Below the pieces are notes generated by a model. It was not told the origin of the DNA, made no database searches, and saw only the letters and a list, made by a program, of their open reading frames with translations. Made by a program: the position numbers and the translations under genes. Below are positions 36,369-45,640 of a stretch of DNA of 64,000 bases, piece by piece. The stretch is from an uncultured Pelagibacteraceae bacterium (lineage in GTDB: Bacteria > Pseudomonadota > Alphaproteobacteria > Pelagibacterales > Pelagibacteraceae), in NCBI GenBank assembly GCA_902532525.1, contig CACAIK010000002.1, positions 62,001-126,000 of the forward strand. The letters run 5' to 3'. Position 1 is the first letter of the stretch. Every line of letters starts with the position of its first letter.

Positions 36369-38051
36369 TTAATTGTAAATTGTTTCTATTTTAGGCATTA
36401 ATCTTAATAATTCCTTAGTATATTCATGATTTGGATTTTTAAACAACTCTTCCGTCTCAGACACCTCGCATAGTTTTCCATTCCTTAAAACTCCAATATC
36501 ATCACACATTTGTCGAACAACTGGTAGATCATGACTTATAAAAAGGATAGTTAAATTAAGTTGTTCTTGTAAATCTTTAAGTAAATTTAGTATTTGAGCC
36601 TGAATACTCACATCCAAAGCAGATGTTGGCTCATCACAAACTAATAATCTTGGTTTTGTTGCTAATGCTCTTGCAATAGAAATTCTTTGTCTCTGTCCTC
36701 CTGAAAACTCATGAGGATATCTTTCGGCTGAAGACTTGGATAACTCCACAGAGTCTAAGAGATCATTTATATACTCATTTAATTCATTAGAGCTAATATT
36801 TGCATCATGTAACTTTATAGGTTCAGCAATGATATCTTTAACCTTAAGCCTACCATTCAACGAAGAGTACGGATCTTGGAATATCATTTGAATTTGTTTT
36901 CTAAATTTAAGTAATTCTTTGTTACTTTTTATATTATTAATACATACATCATCAAAATAAATTTCACCTGAGGTGGGTTTAAATAAATTAACAATCATTT
37001 TTGCAATTGTAGTTTTTCCACTGCCACTTTCACCAACAAGTCCAAAAGATTTTCCCTCTTGTATATTAAATGAAACAGTATCAACTGCTAATACATTATT
37101 TTGAGATTTTTCTGTAAAAAAACCTTCATTAAAAGTTTTACAGAGATTTTTTATTTGAACTAAATCTTTTTTTAAAATCTCTCTTTTATTCCATCTGTTT
37201 AAAATTTTTAAATTAATGTTTTCCTGGTTATTGCTTTCTTTCTCTATAATTTTAAATCTGGATATTTTTTTATTTGTTGGAGGAACAGAACTAACTAAAC
37301 TTTTCGTATAAGTTTCTTTTGGCTCTGTTAATATTTGCTTTGTTGTTCCCAATTCTACCAAATTGCCATTTTTCATGACAGCAACTCTATTGGTAGTCTC
37401 TGCTATAACTCCCATATCATGTGTAATTAATATAACTGCTAAGTTTCTCTCTTTAGTCAGTTTTTTGATAAGTTCTAATATTTGTGATTGTATTGATACA
37501 TCAAGTGCAGTTGTGGGCTCATCTGCAATTAACAACTCTGGTTCACAACATAGAGAAAGTGATATAACAACCCTTTGTCTCATACCTCCTGAAAATTGAT
37601 GAGGATAATCATTAAATCTTTTTTCAGCATCTTTTATGCCTACTTCTTTTAAAAGATTTATTGCTTTTTCTTTTGCTTTTGAGTTACTGAGGTTTAAATG
37701 AGTTTGGATTGTTTCAATAAGTTGTTGTCCAATTGTTAAGATAGGATTTAAAGATGTCTGAGGATCTTGAAAAATAAATCCAATTTTTTTTCCTCTTAAA
37801 CTTAGAATATTTTTTTTATTTTCATGAATATTTATATCGCTTAAATAAATTGATCCTTCAGATACTTTCCCTGGTTCGTCAATTAAATCAATTATTGCAT
37901 TTGCTACAGTACTTTTTCCAGACCCAGATTCCCCAACTAGTCCTACAATTTCTCCTCTTTTTATCTCAATATTAATATCTTTTGCAGCATGAACTGTCTC
38001 TTTTCTCAATTTATAATCCACACTTAAATTTTGTATTTTTAAAAAACTCAT
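36369..38051 (-). CDS. Peptide-type ABC transporter, two ATPase domains fused (DppD-DppF)
   Basis: Two Walker A motifs (GESGSGKST, GESGSGKTT) and two signature motifs (FSGGMRQRV, FSGGQRQRI) in one ORF. Confidence 0.88.
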   Translation of the reverse strand: MSFLKIQNLSVDYKLRKETVHAAKDINIEIKRGEIVGLVGESGSGKSTVANAIIDLIDEPGKVSEGSIYLSDINIHENKKNILSLRGKKIGFIFQDPQTSLNPILTIGQQLIETIQTHLNLSNSKAKEKAINLLKEVGIKDAEKRFNDYPHQFSGGMRQRVVISLSLCCEPELLIADEPTTALDVSIQSQILELIKKLTKERNLAVILITHDMGVIAETTNRVAVMKNGNLVELGTTKQILTEPKETYTKSLVSSVPPTNKKISRFKIIEKESNNQENINLKILNRWNKREILKKDLVQIKNLCKTFNEGFFTEKSQNNVLAVDTVSFNIQEGKSFGLVGESGSGKTTIAKMIVNLFKPTSGEIYFDDVCINNIKSNKELLKFRKQIQMIFQDPYSSLNGRLKVKDIIAEPIKLHDANISSNELNEYINDLLDSVELSKSSAERYPHEFSGGQRQRISIARALATKPRLLVCDEPTSALDVSIQAQILNLLKDLQEQLNLTILFISHDLPVVRQMCDDIGVLRNGKLCEVSETEELFKNPNHEYTKELLRLMPKIETIYN

Positions 38052-38977
38052 TTTTTCAATTTAGGATTAAGAGTGTCTCTCATCCAGTCTCCTAATAGAT
38101 TAATGGAAAAAGCCAAAACAACTAAGAATATTGCTGGAAAAAAAGTTATCCACCATTCACCAGAAAATAAAAAGTCATTTCCAAGTCTTATTAATGTTCC
38201 TAAAGAAGGAGTAGTTGGAGGAATGCCAACACCTAGAAAACTCAATGTGGCTTCTGCAATTATTGCTAATGCAAGACCTATAGTTCCTATAACAAGTACT
38301 GGTCTCATAATGTTTGGAAGAATATGTTTAAACATTACTATAAAATTAGAAACTCCAATAATTGTTGATGCTGATACATAATCTTTATTTTTTTCAACTA
38401 AAGTTGCTGCTCTTGATACTCTTGCAAACTGTGGCCACTCTGAAATACCAATTGCAAAAATTAAAACATATATTGCCATCTCGTCATGAAGTTCACGCGA
38501 AATTATACCTCGCGCAATACCATCAACAAGAAGTGCCATCAAAATACTTGGAACCGTTAACTGAACATCTGTTAATCTCATAACAATCATTTCATACTTG
38601 CCGCCAAAAAAACCAGCAGTAAGACCTAATCCAACTCCTAAAATTAAACTAAATAAAATTGCTGAGAAACCAACAATCAAAGATATTCTAGATCCATAAA
38701 GAATAGTTGATAACATATCTCTTCCTTGTCCATCAGTACCAAGTAAAAATTCTACTTTTCCTTCGCTAGTCCAAGATGGTGGGGTGAATGCATCCATTAA
38801 AGATAAAGAAGATGGGTCGAATGGATTATAAGGTGTAATAAATTCTACAAAAAATGAACAGAAAAATATTATTGCTAATAAAATTGATGAAACTATTGCT
38901 GTAGGAGATTTTATAAAACTAAAATAAATTTCACTATCTTTTATTTTATCCAAAGTTGTTAAAGCTTTGTTATCCAC
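38048..38977 (-). CDS. Peptide-type ABC transporter permease (DppC-like)
   Basis: LGTDGQGRDMLSTILYGSRISLIVG; FLGVGIPPTTPSLGTLI. Confidence 0.88.
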   Translation of the reverse strand: MDNKALTTLDKIKDSEIYFSFIKSPTAIVSSILLAIIFFCSFFVEFITPYNPFDPSSLSLMDAFTPPSWTSEGKVEFLLGTDGQGRDMLSTILYGSRISLIVGFSAILFSLILGVGLGLTAGFFGGKYEMIVMRLTDVQLTVPSILMALLVDGIARGIISRELHDEMAIYVLIFAIGISEWPQFARVSRAATLVEKNKDYVSASTIIGVSNFIVMFKHILPNIMRPVLVIGTIGLALAIIAEATLSFLGVGIPPTTPSLGTLIRLGNDFLFSGEWWITFFPAIFLVVLAFSINLLGDWMRDTLNPKLKK

Positions 38978-39953
38978 TAGCTGAATCTCCTTTAACTCTA
39001 ATTCTTGGATCTATAAAGTAATACAAGATATCGACTATAAAATTTATCATTACAAAAACGAATGCTATAAATACTAAATATGCTGACATAATTGGAATAT
39101 CTACAAACTGAACAGCTTGAATAAAAAGAAATCCCATACCTGGCCATTGAAATACTGTTTCCGTAATTATTGAAAAAGCAATTAATGTTCCAATATTTAT
39201 TCCAGCAATAGTTATTACTGGAATTAGTCCATTTTTAAGTGCGTGCTTATAATTAATGCTTTTTTCATTAATGCCTCTAGCTCTTGCAAACTTTATGTAA
39301 TCAGTCTGAAGTATTTCCATCATTTCAGCTCTGACGAGTCTTATTATATAGGTCATTTGAAAAAGACTTAAAGTAACTGATGGTAATATAATTGCTTTTA
39401 AACCTGATAAGGTTAAAAAGCCTGTCGACCAAAATCCTAGATCTACCACCTCACCTCTTCCAAACGATGGTAGAACGCCTAATATAACTGCAAAAAGATA
39501 AATAAATAAAATACCAATTACAAAAGTTGGAAGAGAAACACCTAATAAAGAAACTGCTAAGATAAAATCACTCAAAAAACCTTTTCTTTTTATGCCTGTA
39601 TATACTCCCAATAAAGTACCAGAAACCAATGCAATTAGAGCAGATATTAAAACTAATTCAATTGTTGCTGGTAATCTTTCAATGATTAATTCAGATACAG
39701 GTCTTCTTAATTGATAAGATATTCCAAATTCTCCTTTAGAGGCATTAATTATAAACCTAGTAAATTGTACATGAATTGGGTCCATTAAACCCAAGGTTTC
39801 TCTTAACTCAGCTCTTTCTTCATCTGATGTTTCCTCACCCACCATATTATTTATTGGGTCTCCTACAAAATTAAAAAGAGAAAAAGATACAAAAGCTACG
39901 ACAAGCATAACCATTGCAGATTGAAACAATCGTTTAAAAAAATACTTTATCAA
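38970..39953 (-). CDS. Peptide-type ABC transporter permease (DppB-like)
   Basis: Typical DppB N-terminus; TDYIKFARARGINEKSINYKHALKNGLIPVIT. Confidence 0.88.
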   Translation of the reverse strand: MIKYFFKRLFQSAMVMLVVAFVSFSLFNFVGDPINNMVGEETSDEERAELRETLGLMDPIHVQFTRFIINASKGEFGISYQLRRPVSELIIERLPATIELVLISALIALVSGTLLGVYTGIKRKGFLSDFILAVSLLGVSLPTFVIGILFIYLFAVILGVLPSFGRGEVVDLGFWSTGFLTLSGLKAIILPSVTLSLFQMTYIIRLVRAEMMEILQTDYIKFARARGINEKSINYKHALKNGLIPVITIAGINIGTLIAFSIITETVFQWPGMGFLFIQAVQFVDIPIMSAYLVFIAFVFVMINFIVDILYYFIDPRIRVKGDSASG

Positions 39954-39974
39954 TTTATGAAATTTTATTTTTAT

Positions 39975-40004
39975 ACAAGCCCTTTAATTAAAAAGGGCTT
40001 GTAA
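39975..40004 (-). other. 12-bp perfect stem-loop between the peptide-type SBP and DppB-like genes
   Basis: TACAAGCCCTTT...AAAGGGCTTGTA with 6-nt loop; no clean T-tract in the minus orientation. Confidence 0.75.
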
Positions 40005-40012
40005 TAAATTAT

Positions 40013-41575
40013 TTAGTCAAAGCTCGCAAAACGGAATAACGGCTCGTTATTCGGTCTTATCGGAACATTGACATCTTTTTTTGCAGCCCAAGATATAACT
40101 TGGTGATGTAAAGGAAGATAAGAAATATCATCTTTTACTATTTTCCAAGCTTTAGCTATCGCAGCATTTCTCTTATCTAGGTTAACTTCACCTTCCATAA
40201 CTCTTATCGCAGCATCTACATCAGAGTTGCTAAAGTTAACTCTGTTCCAGCTTGCTCCACTTTCATATAAGTAATGGAAAACATAATGACTATCTAAAGT
40301 TGGAACTCCCCAACCTAACATATAAAAGTCACCTTGATTATCTTTTAGTTCTTTAAAGTGCTTACTTTTTGTTTGGGCAAATAAATTTACTTTAACACCG
40401 ATTTTACCTAACATACCAACAACAGCTGTGCATATAGCTTCATCATTTACATATCTGTCATTTGGACATCTAAGCTCAACTTCAAATCCATTCGGATATC
40501 CAGCATCAGCTAGAAGTTTTTTTGCAGCAGCTACATCATAAGGAAGTCTTTTATCAAGTTCCTCTGTGTATCCATTAACACCTGGAAAAGTAATTATTCC
40601 AGCAGGTTCACTTAAACCTCTCATTACTTTTTTCTTAATTGCCTCAATATCTATAGCTTGATAAAGAGCTTGTCTAACTGCTTTCTTTTTGAATGGATTA
40701 TCACCTGTATTACCTGTTCTAAGTTTATCTGCTCCCTGATCCATACCAAGGAATATAGTTCTCATTTGAGCAGTGCTTTCAACTTTGTGAGCAGGTGAAT
40801 TTTTAATTCTAGCTAAATCTTGCACAGGTGCATCAGTAACAACATCAATTTCACCAGATAAAAGAGCTGCAACTCTAGTAGCTGCATTTTTTATAGGTAG
40901 TAGATGAATTTCTGTTACTTTGTCATCCTTCATAGTACCCCACCATTTTTTATTACGTTTGAAAACTGTTTTAGTATTTGGTTCTCTTAATGTAATTTTA
41001 AATGGTCCAGTTCCCATAGCATTTGTAGCTGAAAATGTTTCTTGTCCAGCATCCCAGTTCTGCGCCATGACTGCAAAATTCTTTTCACTCCATTTTTTTG
41101 ACATTATAAAAATGTTTGAAAGTTGGTTTAAAAGAATTGGATTTGGTTTACTTGTTGTAATTTCTACTGTGTAGTCATTAACTGCTTTTACACCTGATAC
41201 TGTACTAATATATTCTTTAAAATCAGATGTTCTTTGTTTTGCTCTTAAAATACTAAATACAACGTCTTCAGATGTAAATGGAGTTCCATCAGAAAATTTA
41301 ACATCTTCTCTTAATTTAAAGATCCAAGTATTAGGACCTTGAGTTCTCCACTCTGTTGCTAGTTGAGGTCCAATTTTCATATCTAATCCTCTGGTAACTA
41401 GAGCTTCGTATACTTGTCTAGATACTTGAGTGGTAGGACCTTCGTTTTGAGCATGAGGATCAAGTGTTAAACTATCACCCTGCATTGACCATTTAATAGT
41501 TTTTGCAAACGCTTGTGTTGGAGCAAAAGCTAGAAAAAAAGCCAATAAAATTTTTATAAAATACCCATACTTCAT
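40013..41575 (-). CDS. ABC transporter substrate-binding protein, peptide/nickel family 5
   Basis: Signal peptide; DSLTLDPHAQNEGPTTQVSRQVYEALV...WKFKLREDVKFSDGTPFTSEDVVFS-type pattern. Confidence 0.88.
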   Translation of the reverse strand: MKYGYFIKILLAFFLAFAPTQAFAKTIKWSMQGDSLTLDPHAQNEGPTTQVSRQVYEALVTRGLDMKIGPQLATEWRTQGPNTWIFKLREDVKFSDGTPFTSEDVVFSILRAKQRTSDFKEYISTVSGVKAVNDYTVEITTSKPNPILLNQLSNIFIMSKKWSEKNFAVMAQNWDAGQETFSATNAMGTGPFKITLREPNTKTVFKRNKKWWGTMKDDKVTEIHLLPIKNAATRVAALLSGEIDVVTDAPVQDLARIKNSPAHKVESTAQMRTIFLGMDQGADKLRTGNTGDNPFKKKAVRQALYQAIDIEAIKKKVMRGLSEPAGIITFPGVNGYTEELDKRLPYDVAAAKKLLADAGYPNGFEVELRCPNDRYVNDEAICTAVVGMLGKIGVKVNLFAQTKSKHFKELKDNQGDFYMLGWGVPTLDSHYVFHYLYESGASWNRVNFSNSDVDAAIRVMEGEVNLDKRNAAIAKAWKIVKDDISYLPLHHQVISWAAKKDVNVPIRPNNEPLFRFASFD

Positions 41576-41636
41576 TTCTCTCTCCTATATTATTAAAATA
41601 AAAATCTAACTTATTAATTATGTAAACTAAAGTGAT

Positions 41637-42362
41637 TTAATTCACTATTTTTTTGAAGTTTTCGTAAAGAATTTTAGAATATTTGTTCATAGATTGAATA
41701 TTGTCTTTCGCATCACTATCAAATTTATCAAGAGCTCCCTGTCCTAACTGACTCTCTAATGCAGACTTATATTCAGGCACACATCCCCATTCTCCTACAG
41801 TGGTATCTTTTATCTCTATGTGAAATTGAATACCGTAAGCATGTTTTTTGTATTTAAAAATTTGGTATTTCGTTTCAGGAGACGACGCTAAAAGAGTTAT
41901 ATCATTATTATTTTCTAGATTTTGAACTTCATATGAATGCCATTGGAGTGATTTAATAATATCAGGATATTCTTTAAATAATAAATCGTCCTTTTTACTG
42001 TTTAAAAAATTAATGTCTAAAATACCTATCTCTGGATTTTTTGATTTAACTACTTTACCTCCAACTACCTCTCCTAATAATTGACAACCTAAACAAAAAC
42101 CTAAATATGGTTTATTTAAGTCTACTACAAATTCTTTGATTTTTTTTTTCTCTTCTATTAACCAAGGGTAATCTTTTTCCATCCAAGTATCCATTGGTCC
42201 GCCCATACAAAACATTGCATCAAATCCAGTTAAATCATCAGGTATTTTTTCTCCTTCGTCAAGTTCTACAGTTTTAATATGAACTTTATCCTTTAACATT
42301 AAATCTTTAATATAACCAGGATCCTCAATTTTAATGTGTTGAAGAACAATTATATTTTTCAT
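41637..42362 (-). CDS. Class I glutamine amidotransferase (GMP synthase-like)
   Basis: LGFCLGCQLLGEVVGG catalytic Cys; AYGIQFHIEI His-x-Glu. Confidence 0.85.
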   Translation of the reverse strand: MKNIIVLQHIKIEDPGYIKDLMLKDKVHIKTVELDEGEKIPDDLTGFDAMFCMGGPMDTWMEKDYPWLIEEKKKIKEFVVDLNKPYLGFCLGCQLLGEVVGGKVVKSKNPEIGILDINFLNSKKDDLLFKEYPDIIKSLQWHSYEVQNLENNNDITLLASSPETKYQIFKYKKHAYGIQFHIEIKDTTVGEWGCVPEYKSALESQLGQGALDKFDSDAKDNIQSMNKYSKILYENFKKIVN

Positions 42363-43162
42363 GTAGCTGGCTTGAGTAATTTTAAAATTTTTTTATGATT
42401 TGATAAATTATTTGAAACAATTATGTTTCCACCTAATGAAGCATCTTTATTATCCCATGTAGTAATTATTCCACCTGATGCTTTAATAATTGGTATTATC
42501 GGATGTATATCCCAAATTTTGTTTGCACATTGAGCTACAATATCTAGTCTTCCCTCTGCTAATTGGCAATATGTTAGTGCATCGAAACATGGAAACTGCA
42601 TTCTCTTGATAAATTTCATTATTTTTTTTTGTTTTTGAAAAGATAAAGTTCCGTGAAAAGCAGCAGCGAATTTCAAATAATCAAATTTTATTTTTTTGTT
42701 TACTTTTAATTTTCTTTTTTTTCCATTTTCAAACACAAAAGCAGATTTATCATCTTGATTTAAATAGTATCTTTTCATTCTTGGAAAATTTGCTAAACCA
42801 ACTATAGGGGCGTCGTTATAATTTAGAGAAATTAAATTGCTCCATGTAGGATTTCCAGCGACAAATGATCTTGTCCCATCAATTGGGTCAATTATCCATG
42901 AAAATAGACTTTTTGTTTTTTTTGCACCAAACTCTTCACCGATAATTTGATGATCTGGGAACTTATCATTAATCTTTTTTCTTATAAATTTTTCAAAAGC
43001 TTTATCAGCACTGGTAACGGGATCATAACCTTTACCTTTTAACTTGTTATTAATTGTAAAAGTTTTGTTAAGTTTAGTGTAATAAAAATTAGTTAAATCC
43101 TTAGCAAGCTTATTCAAAAAGGTGTAATAAATCTTGAAATCTTTTGTTTTTTTGAAGGTCAT
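42359..43162 (-). CDS. Inositol monophosphatase family (histidinol-phosphatase-like)
   Basis: GEEFG...WIIDPIDGTRSFVAGNPTW. Confidence 0.85.
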   Translation of the reverse strand: MTFKKTKDFKIYYTFLNKLAKDLTNFYYTKLNKTFTINNKLKGKGYDPVTSADKAFEKFIRKKINDKFPDHQIIGEEFGAKKTKSLFSWIIDPIDGTRSFVAGNPTWSNLISLNYNDAPIVGLANFPRMKRYYLNQDDKSAFVFENGKKRKLKVNKKIKFDYLKFAAAFHGTLSFQKQKKIMKFIKRMQFPCFDALTYCQLAEGRLDIVAQCANKIWDIHPIIPIIKASGGIITTWDNKDASLGGNIIVSNNLSNHKKILKLLKPAT

Positions 43163-43249
43163 TTATCTGACGAGTAATAGTTAAAATATACAACTAGTTC
43201 AAATAAAATATCTTGAAAATTTTAGAATTTGATAGAAGAATCCAGGTAG

Positions 43250-44353
43250 ATGAAAATAGAAATCGATTCTAAAAAAGTATTTATAAATAGTGGGAATAAT
43301 AAAGAAGAAATACATCCATTTTGGCTTAGAGAAAGAATAAATAACGAAGATGCTCTGGATAAAGGAAATCAACAAAGATTATTTGATCCAAATTCTATAA
43401 ATACTAACATTGATATAGAAAAAATTGAGTATGAAGGTGGATTACTTAATTTATTTTTCAATGATGGAACCAATTATAAAATAAAAGAAGATCAAATATT
43501 AAATGAGTATAAATCGCAAAATCTTGATCCTATTTCAATTGATAAAATTAAATGGGATTCAAATTTTAATAATTTTCAAAAATTTAAATTTGAAAATGAT
43601 ATTTTTGAAAAAAAAATCATGTATGATTTATTAGTATCATTCTATAAATATGGTTTTGTAGTTTTAACTAATGTTAGAACTGAAGATAATTTTATTATTA
43701 AATTTGCAAATTCAATTGGCAGTGTAAGAAGAACTAATTTTGGGGAATTTTTTAATGTAAGATCTGTACCTAATCCAAATGATTTGGCTTATACATCGTT
43801 AGCATTATCTCCACATACAGATAATCCGTATAGAAAACCAGTTCCTTGTGTTCAATTATTGCATTGTATTACAAATAATGTGAGTGGAGGAAATTCTACC
43901 TTGGTTGATGGTTACACAGTAAGTGAAAAAATCAAAGAGGATTATCCAGAATATTATGAAATTTTATCTTCAGTTAAAGTAAAATTTAAATTTATAGACA
44001 ATACAGTTGTTCTAGAAGATATGTCTGAGTTAATTAAATTGGATGAAAAAAATAATTTTAAACAAGTTAGATTTAGTCCAAGATTAGATTATGCGCCGAT
44101 ATTAGAAAAATCAAAATTGGATTTATTCTATAAAGCTAGAAATAAAATTTCTGAATTATATAACTCTGATAAATATAAAGTTGAATTTAAATTAGAAACC
44201 GGAGATTTATTAATGATGGACAATCATAGATTACTTCATGGAAGAACAAAGTATGATGTTAACGAAGGTGATAGATATTTACAAGGATGCTACATTGATT
44301 TCGATAGTACAGAAGGTAAACTTAGACATTTAAAAAGAAAATTTAATCTTTAA
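43250..44353 (+). CDS. TauD/gamma-butyrobetaine hydroxylase-like Fe(II)/2OG dioxygenase
   Basis: N-terminal HPFWLRERINNEDALDKGNQQRLFDP; SPHTDNPY HxD; MDNHRLLHGRTKYD distal His. Confidence 0.82.
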   Translation: MKIEIDSKKVFINSGNNKEEIHPFWLRERINNEDALDKGNQQRLFDPNSINTNIDIEKIEYEGGLLNLFFNDGTNYKIKEDQILNEYKSQNLDPISIDKIKWDSNFNNFQKFKFENDIFEKKIMYDLLVSFYKYGFVVLTNVRTEDNFIIKFANSIGSVRRTNFGEFFNVRSVPNPNDLAYTSLALSPHTDNPYRKPVPCVQLLHCITNNVSGGNSTLVDGYTVSEKIKEDYPEYYEILSSVKVKFKFIDNTVVLEDMSELIKLDEKNNFKQVRFSPRLDYAPILEKSKLDLFYKARNKISELYNSDKYKVEFKLETGDLLMMDNHRLLHGRTKYDVNEGDRYLQGCYIDFDSTEGKLRHLKRKFNL

Positions 44354-44930
44354 ATAATTCTTTTATTCTTTCTTCAGCGTTTTTTATAGACTTTTCATAA
44401 TCTATAGCCATTTGATCTGCTGCAACTATATCGATTTTTTTAATACCAAAAAAATTTAACATATGTATCAACCACGGGGTTAAAAAGTCTTCTTCACCTT
44501 GTATTTTTGTTCCACCAGAAGTAATTACTAAATAGACCTGCTTATCTTCTAATAAACCTTTTCTTCTTCCATCTTCTCCGTATTTAAATGTCAATTTTAC
44601 TCTGGCTGCAAGATCAGCCCAAGCTTTCAGTGTTGCTGGTGGGCCAAAATTATAAATTGGAACTGATATAATGATTACATCACATTCTTTTAACTCCGAT
44701 ACTAACTTGTCAGACAATTCAAACATTTTTTTATGTTCATCTGTTTGTTCATTCTCTGGAATTTTCATTCCAGATTCAGTTAAACCAGATATAAAAAGCA
44801 TTTCATCATCTAGGTCTCTATAAATGACCTCATCATTATCTTTTTTAACTTTATCAAGTATTTTTTTTGCAAGCATCCTTGAGGTAGAACCTTCTTTTCT
44901 AGCACTGCAATCGATTTGGTATATTTTCAT
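44343..44930 (-). CDS. FMN-dependent NADH:quinone/azoreductase-like flavodoxin-fold protein
   Basis: MKIYQIDCSARKEGSTSRMLAKKILDKV...SVPIYNFGPPATLKAWADLAAR. The track ORF extends to 45242 through ccdA antisense-frame sequence; start at 44930 preferred. Confidence 0.8.
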   Translation of the reverse strand: MKIYQIDCSARKEGSTSRMLAKKILDKVKKDNDEVIYRDLDDEMLFISGLTESGMKIPENEQTDEHKKMFELSDKLVSELKECDVIIISVPIYNFGPPATLKAWADLAARVKLTFKYGEDGRRKGLLEDKQVYLVITSGGTKIQGEEDFLTPWLIHMLNFFGIKKIDIVAADQMAIDYEKSIKNAEERIKELFKD

Positions 44931-44932
44931 TT

Positions 44933-45640
44933 TTATCCAAGTTTTTGAAGTATAGGAAAATACTTTAATATGTAAAATCCTAAAGCTTGCAACTGGTTTG
45001 TAATCATTAATATTCCTGTTATCAATAATAATCCTCCACCAACTCTTGAAATAGTTATCATTTTTGATTTTAGATTTTTTGTAACAACCATAAAACGTTG
45101 AATCAAATAACCTGATGCAATAAATGGCAATGCTAACCCAAGCGAATAAGACACAAGTAACAATATACCTTGGTTCAAACTTTGCTCGATCGAAGCTAAA
45201 GCTAATATTGATCCCAAAATAGGACCAATACATGGTGTCCATCCAAATCCAAAAGCCATACCAACTAATATGGAGCTAAAATTTCCTGATTTAATCTCAG
45301 TATTAATTCTTTTTTCATAATTTAAAAACTTAATATTAATTAATCCCATAATATGAAGGGAGAAAATGATTATAATACTTCCTGCAATAATTCTTAATTC
45401 AAAAGAGTTACTTAAAATTAAAGAACCTAAAAAAGTTGCGGTAGCTCCAAAGCTTATAAAAACAATTGAAAAACCAAAAGTAAATAAAACTATAGGGAAT
45501 ATATTAATTGTTTTTTTTTCTAATAACTCATTTAAAGAGCTTCCAGAAATATAAGATATATATCCAGGTATTAATGGAAGTACACATGGAGACAAAAAGC
45601 TTATCAATCCAGCTCCAAATGCAACAAATAATTCTATCAT
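44933..45640 (-). CDS. ccdA: Cytochrome c biogenesis CcdA-like thiol:disulfide membrane protein
   Basis: GLISFLSPCVLPLIPGYISYISG; FGWTPCIGPILGSI. Confidence 0.88.
   Translation of the reverse strand: MIELFVAFGAGLISFLSPCVLPLIPGYISYISGSSLNELLEKKTINIFPIVLFTFGFSIVFISFGATATFLGSLILSNSFELRIIAGSIIIIFSLHIMGLINIKFLNYEKRINTEIKSGNFSSILVGMAFGFGWTPCIGPILGSILALASIEQSLNQGILLLVSYSLGLALPFIASGYLIQRFMVVTKNLKSKMITISRVGGGLLLITGILMITNQLQALGFYILKYFPILQKLG

Noticed and set aside
44931-45242. N-terminal extension of the 44343-45242 ORF
   Set aside because: Would overlap ccdA by about 300 nt out of frame; translation looks non-native and MKIYQIDCSARKEGS at 44930 is a proper flavodoxin-fold start.
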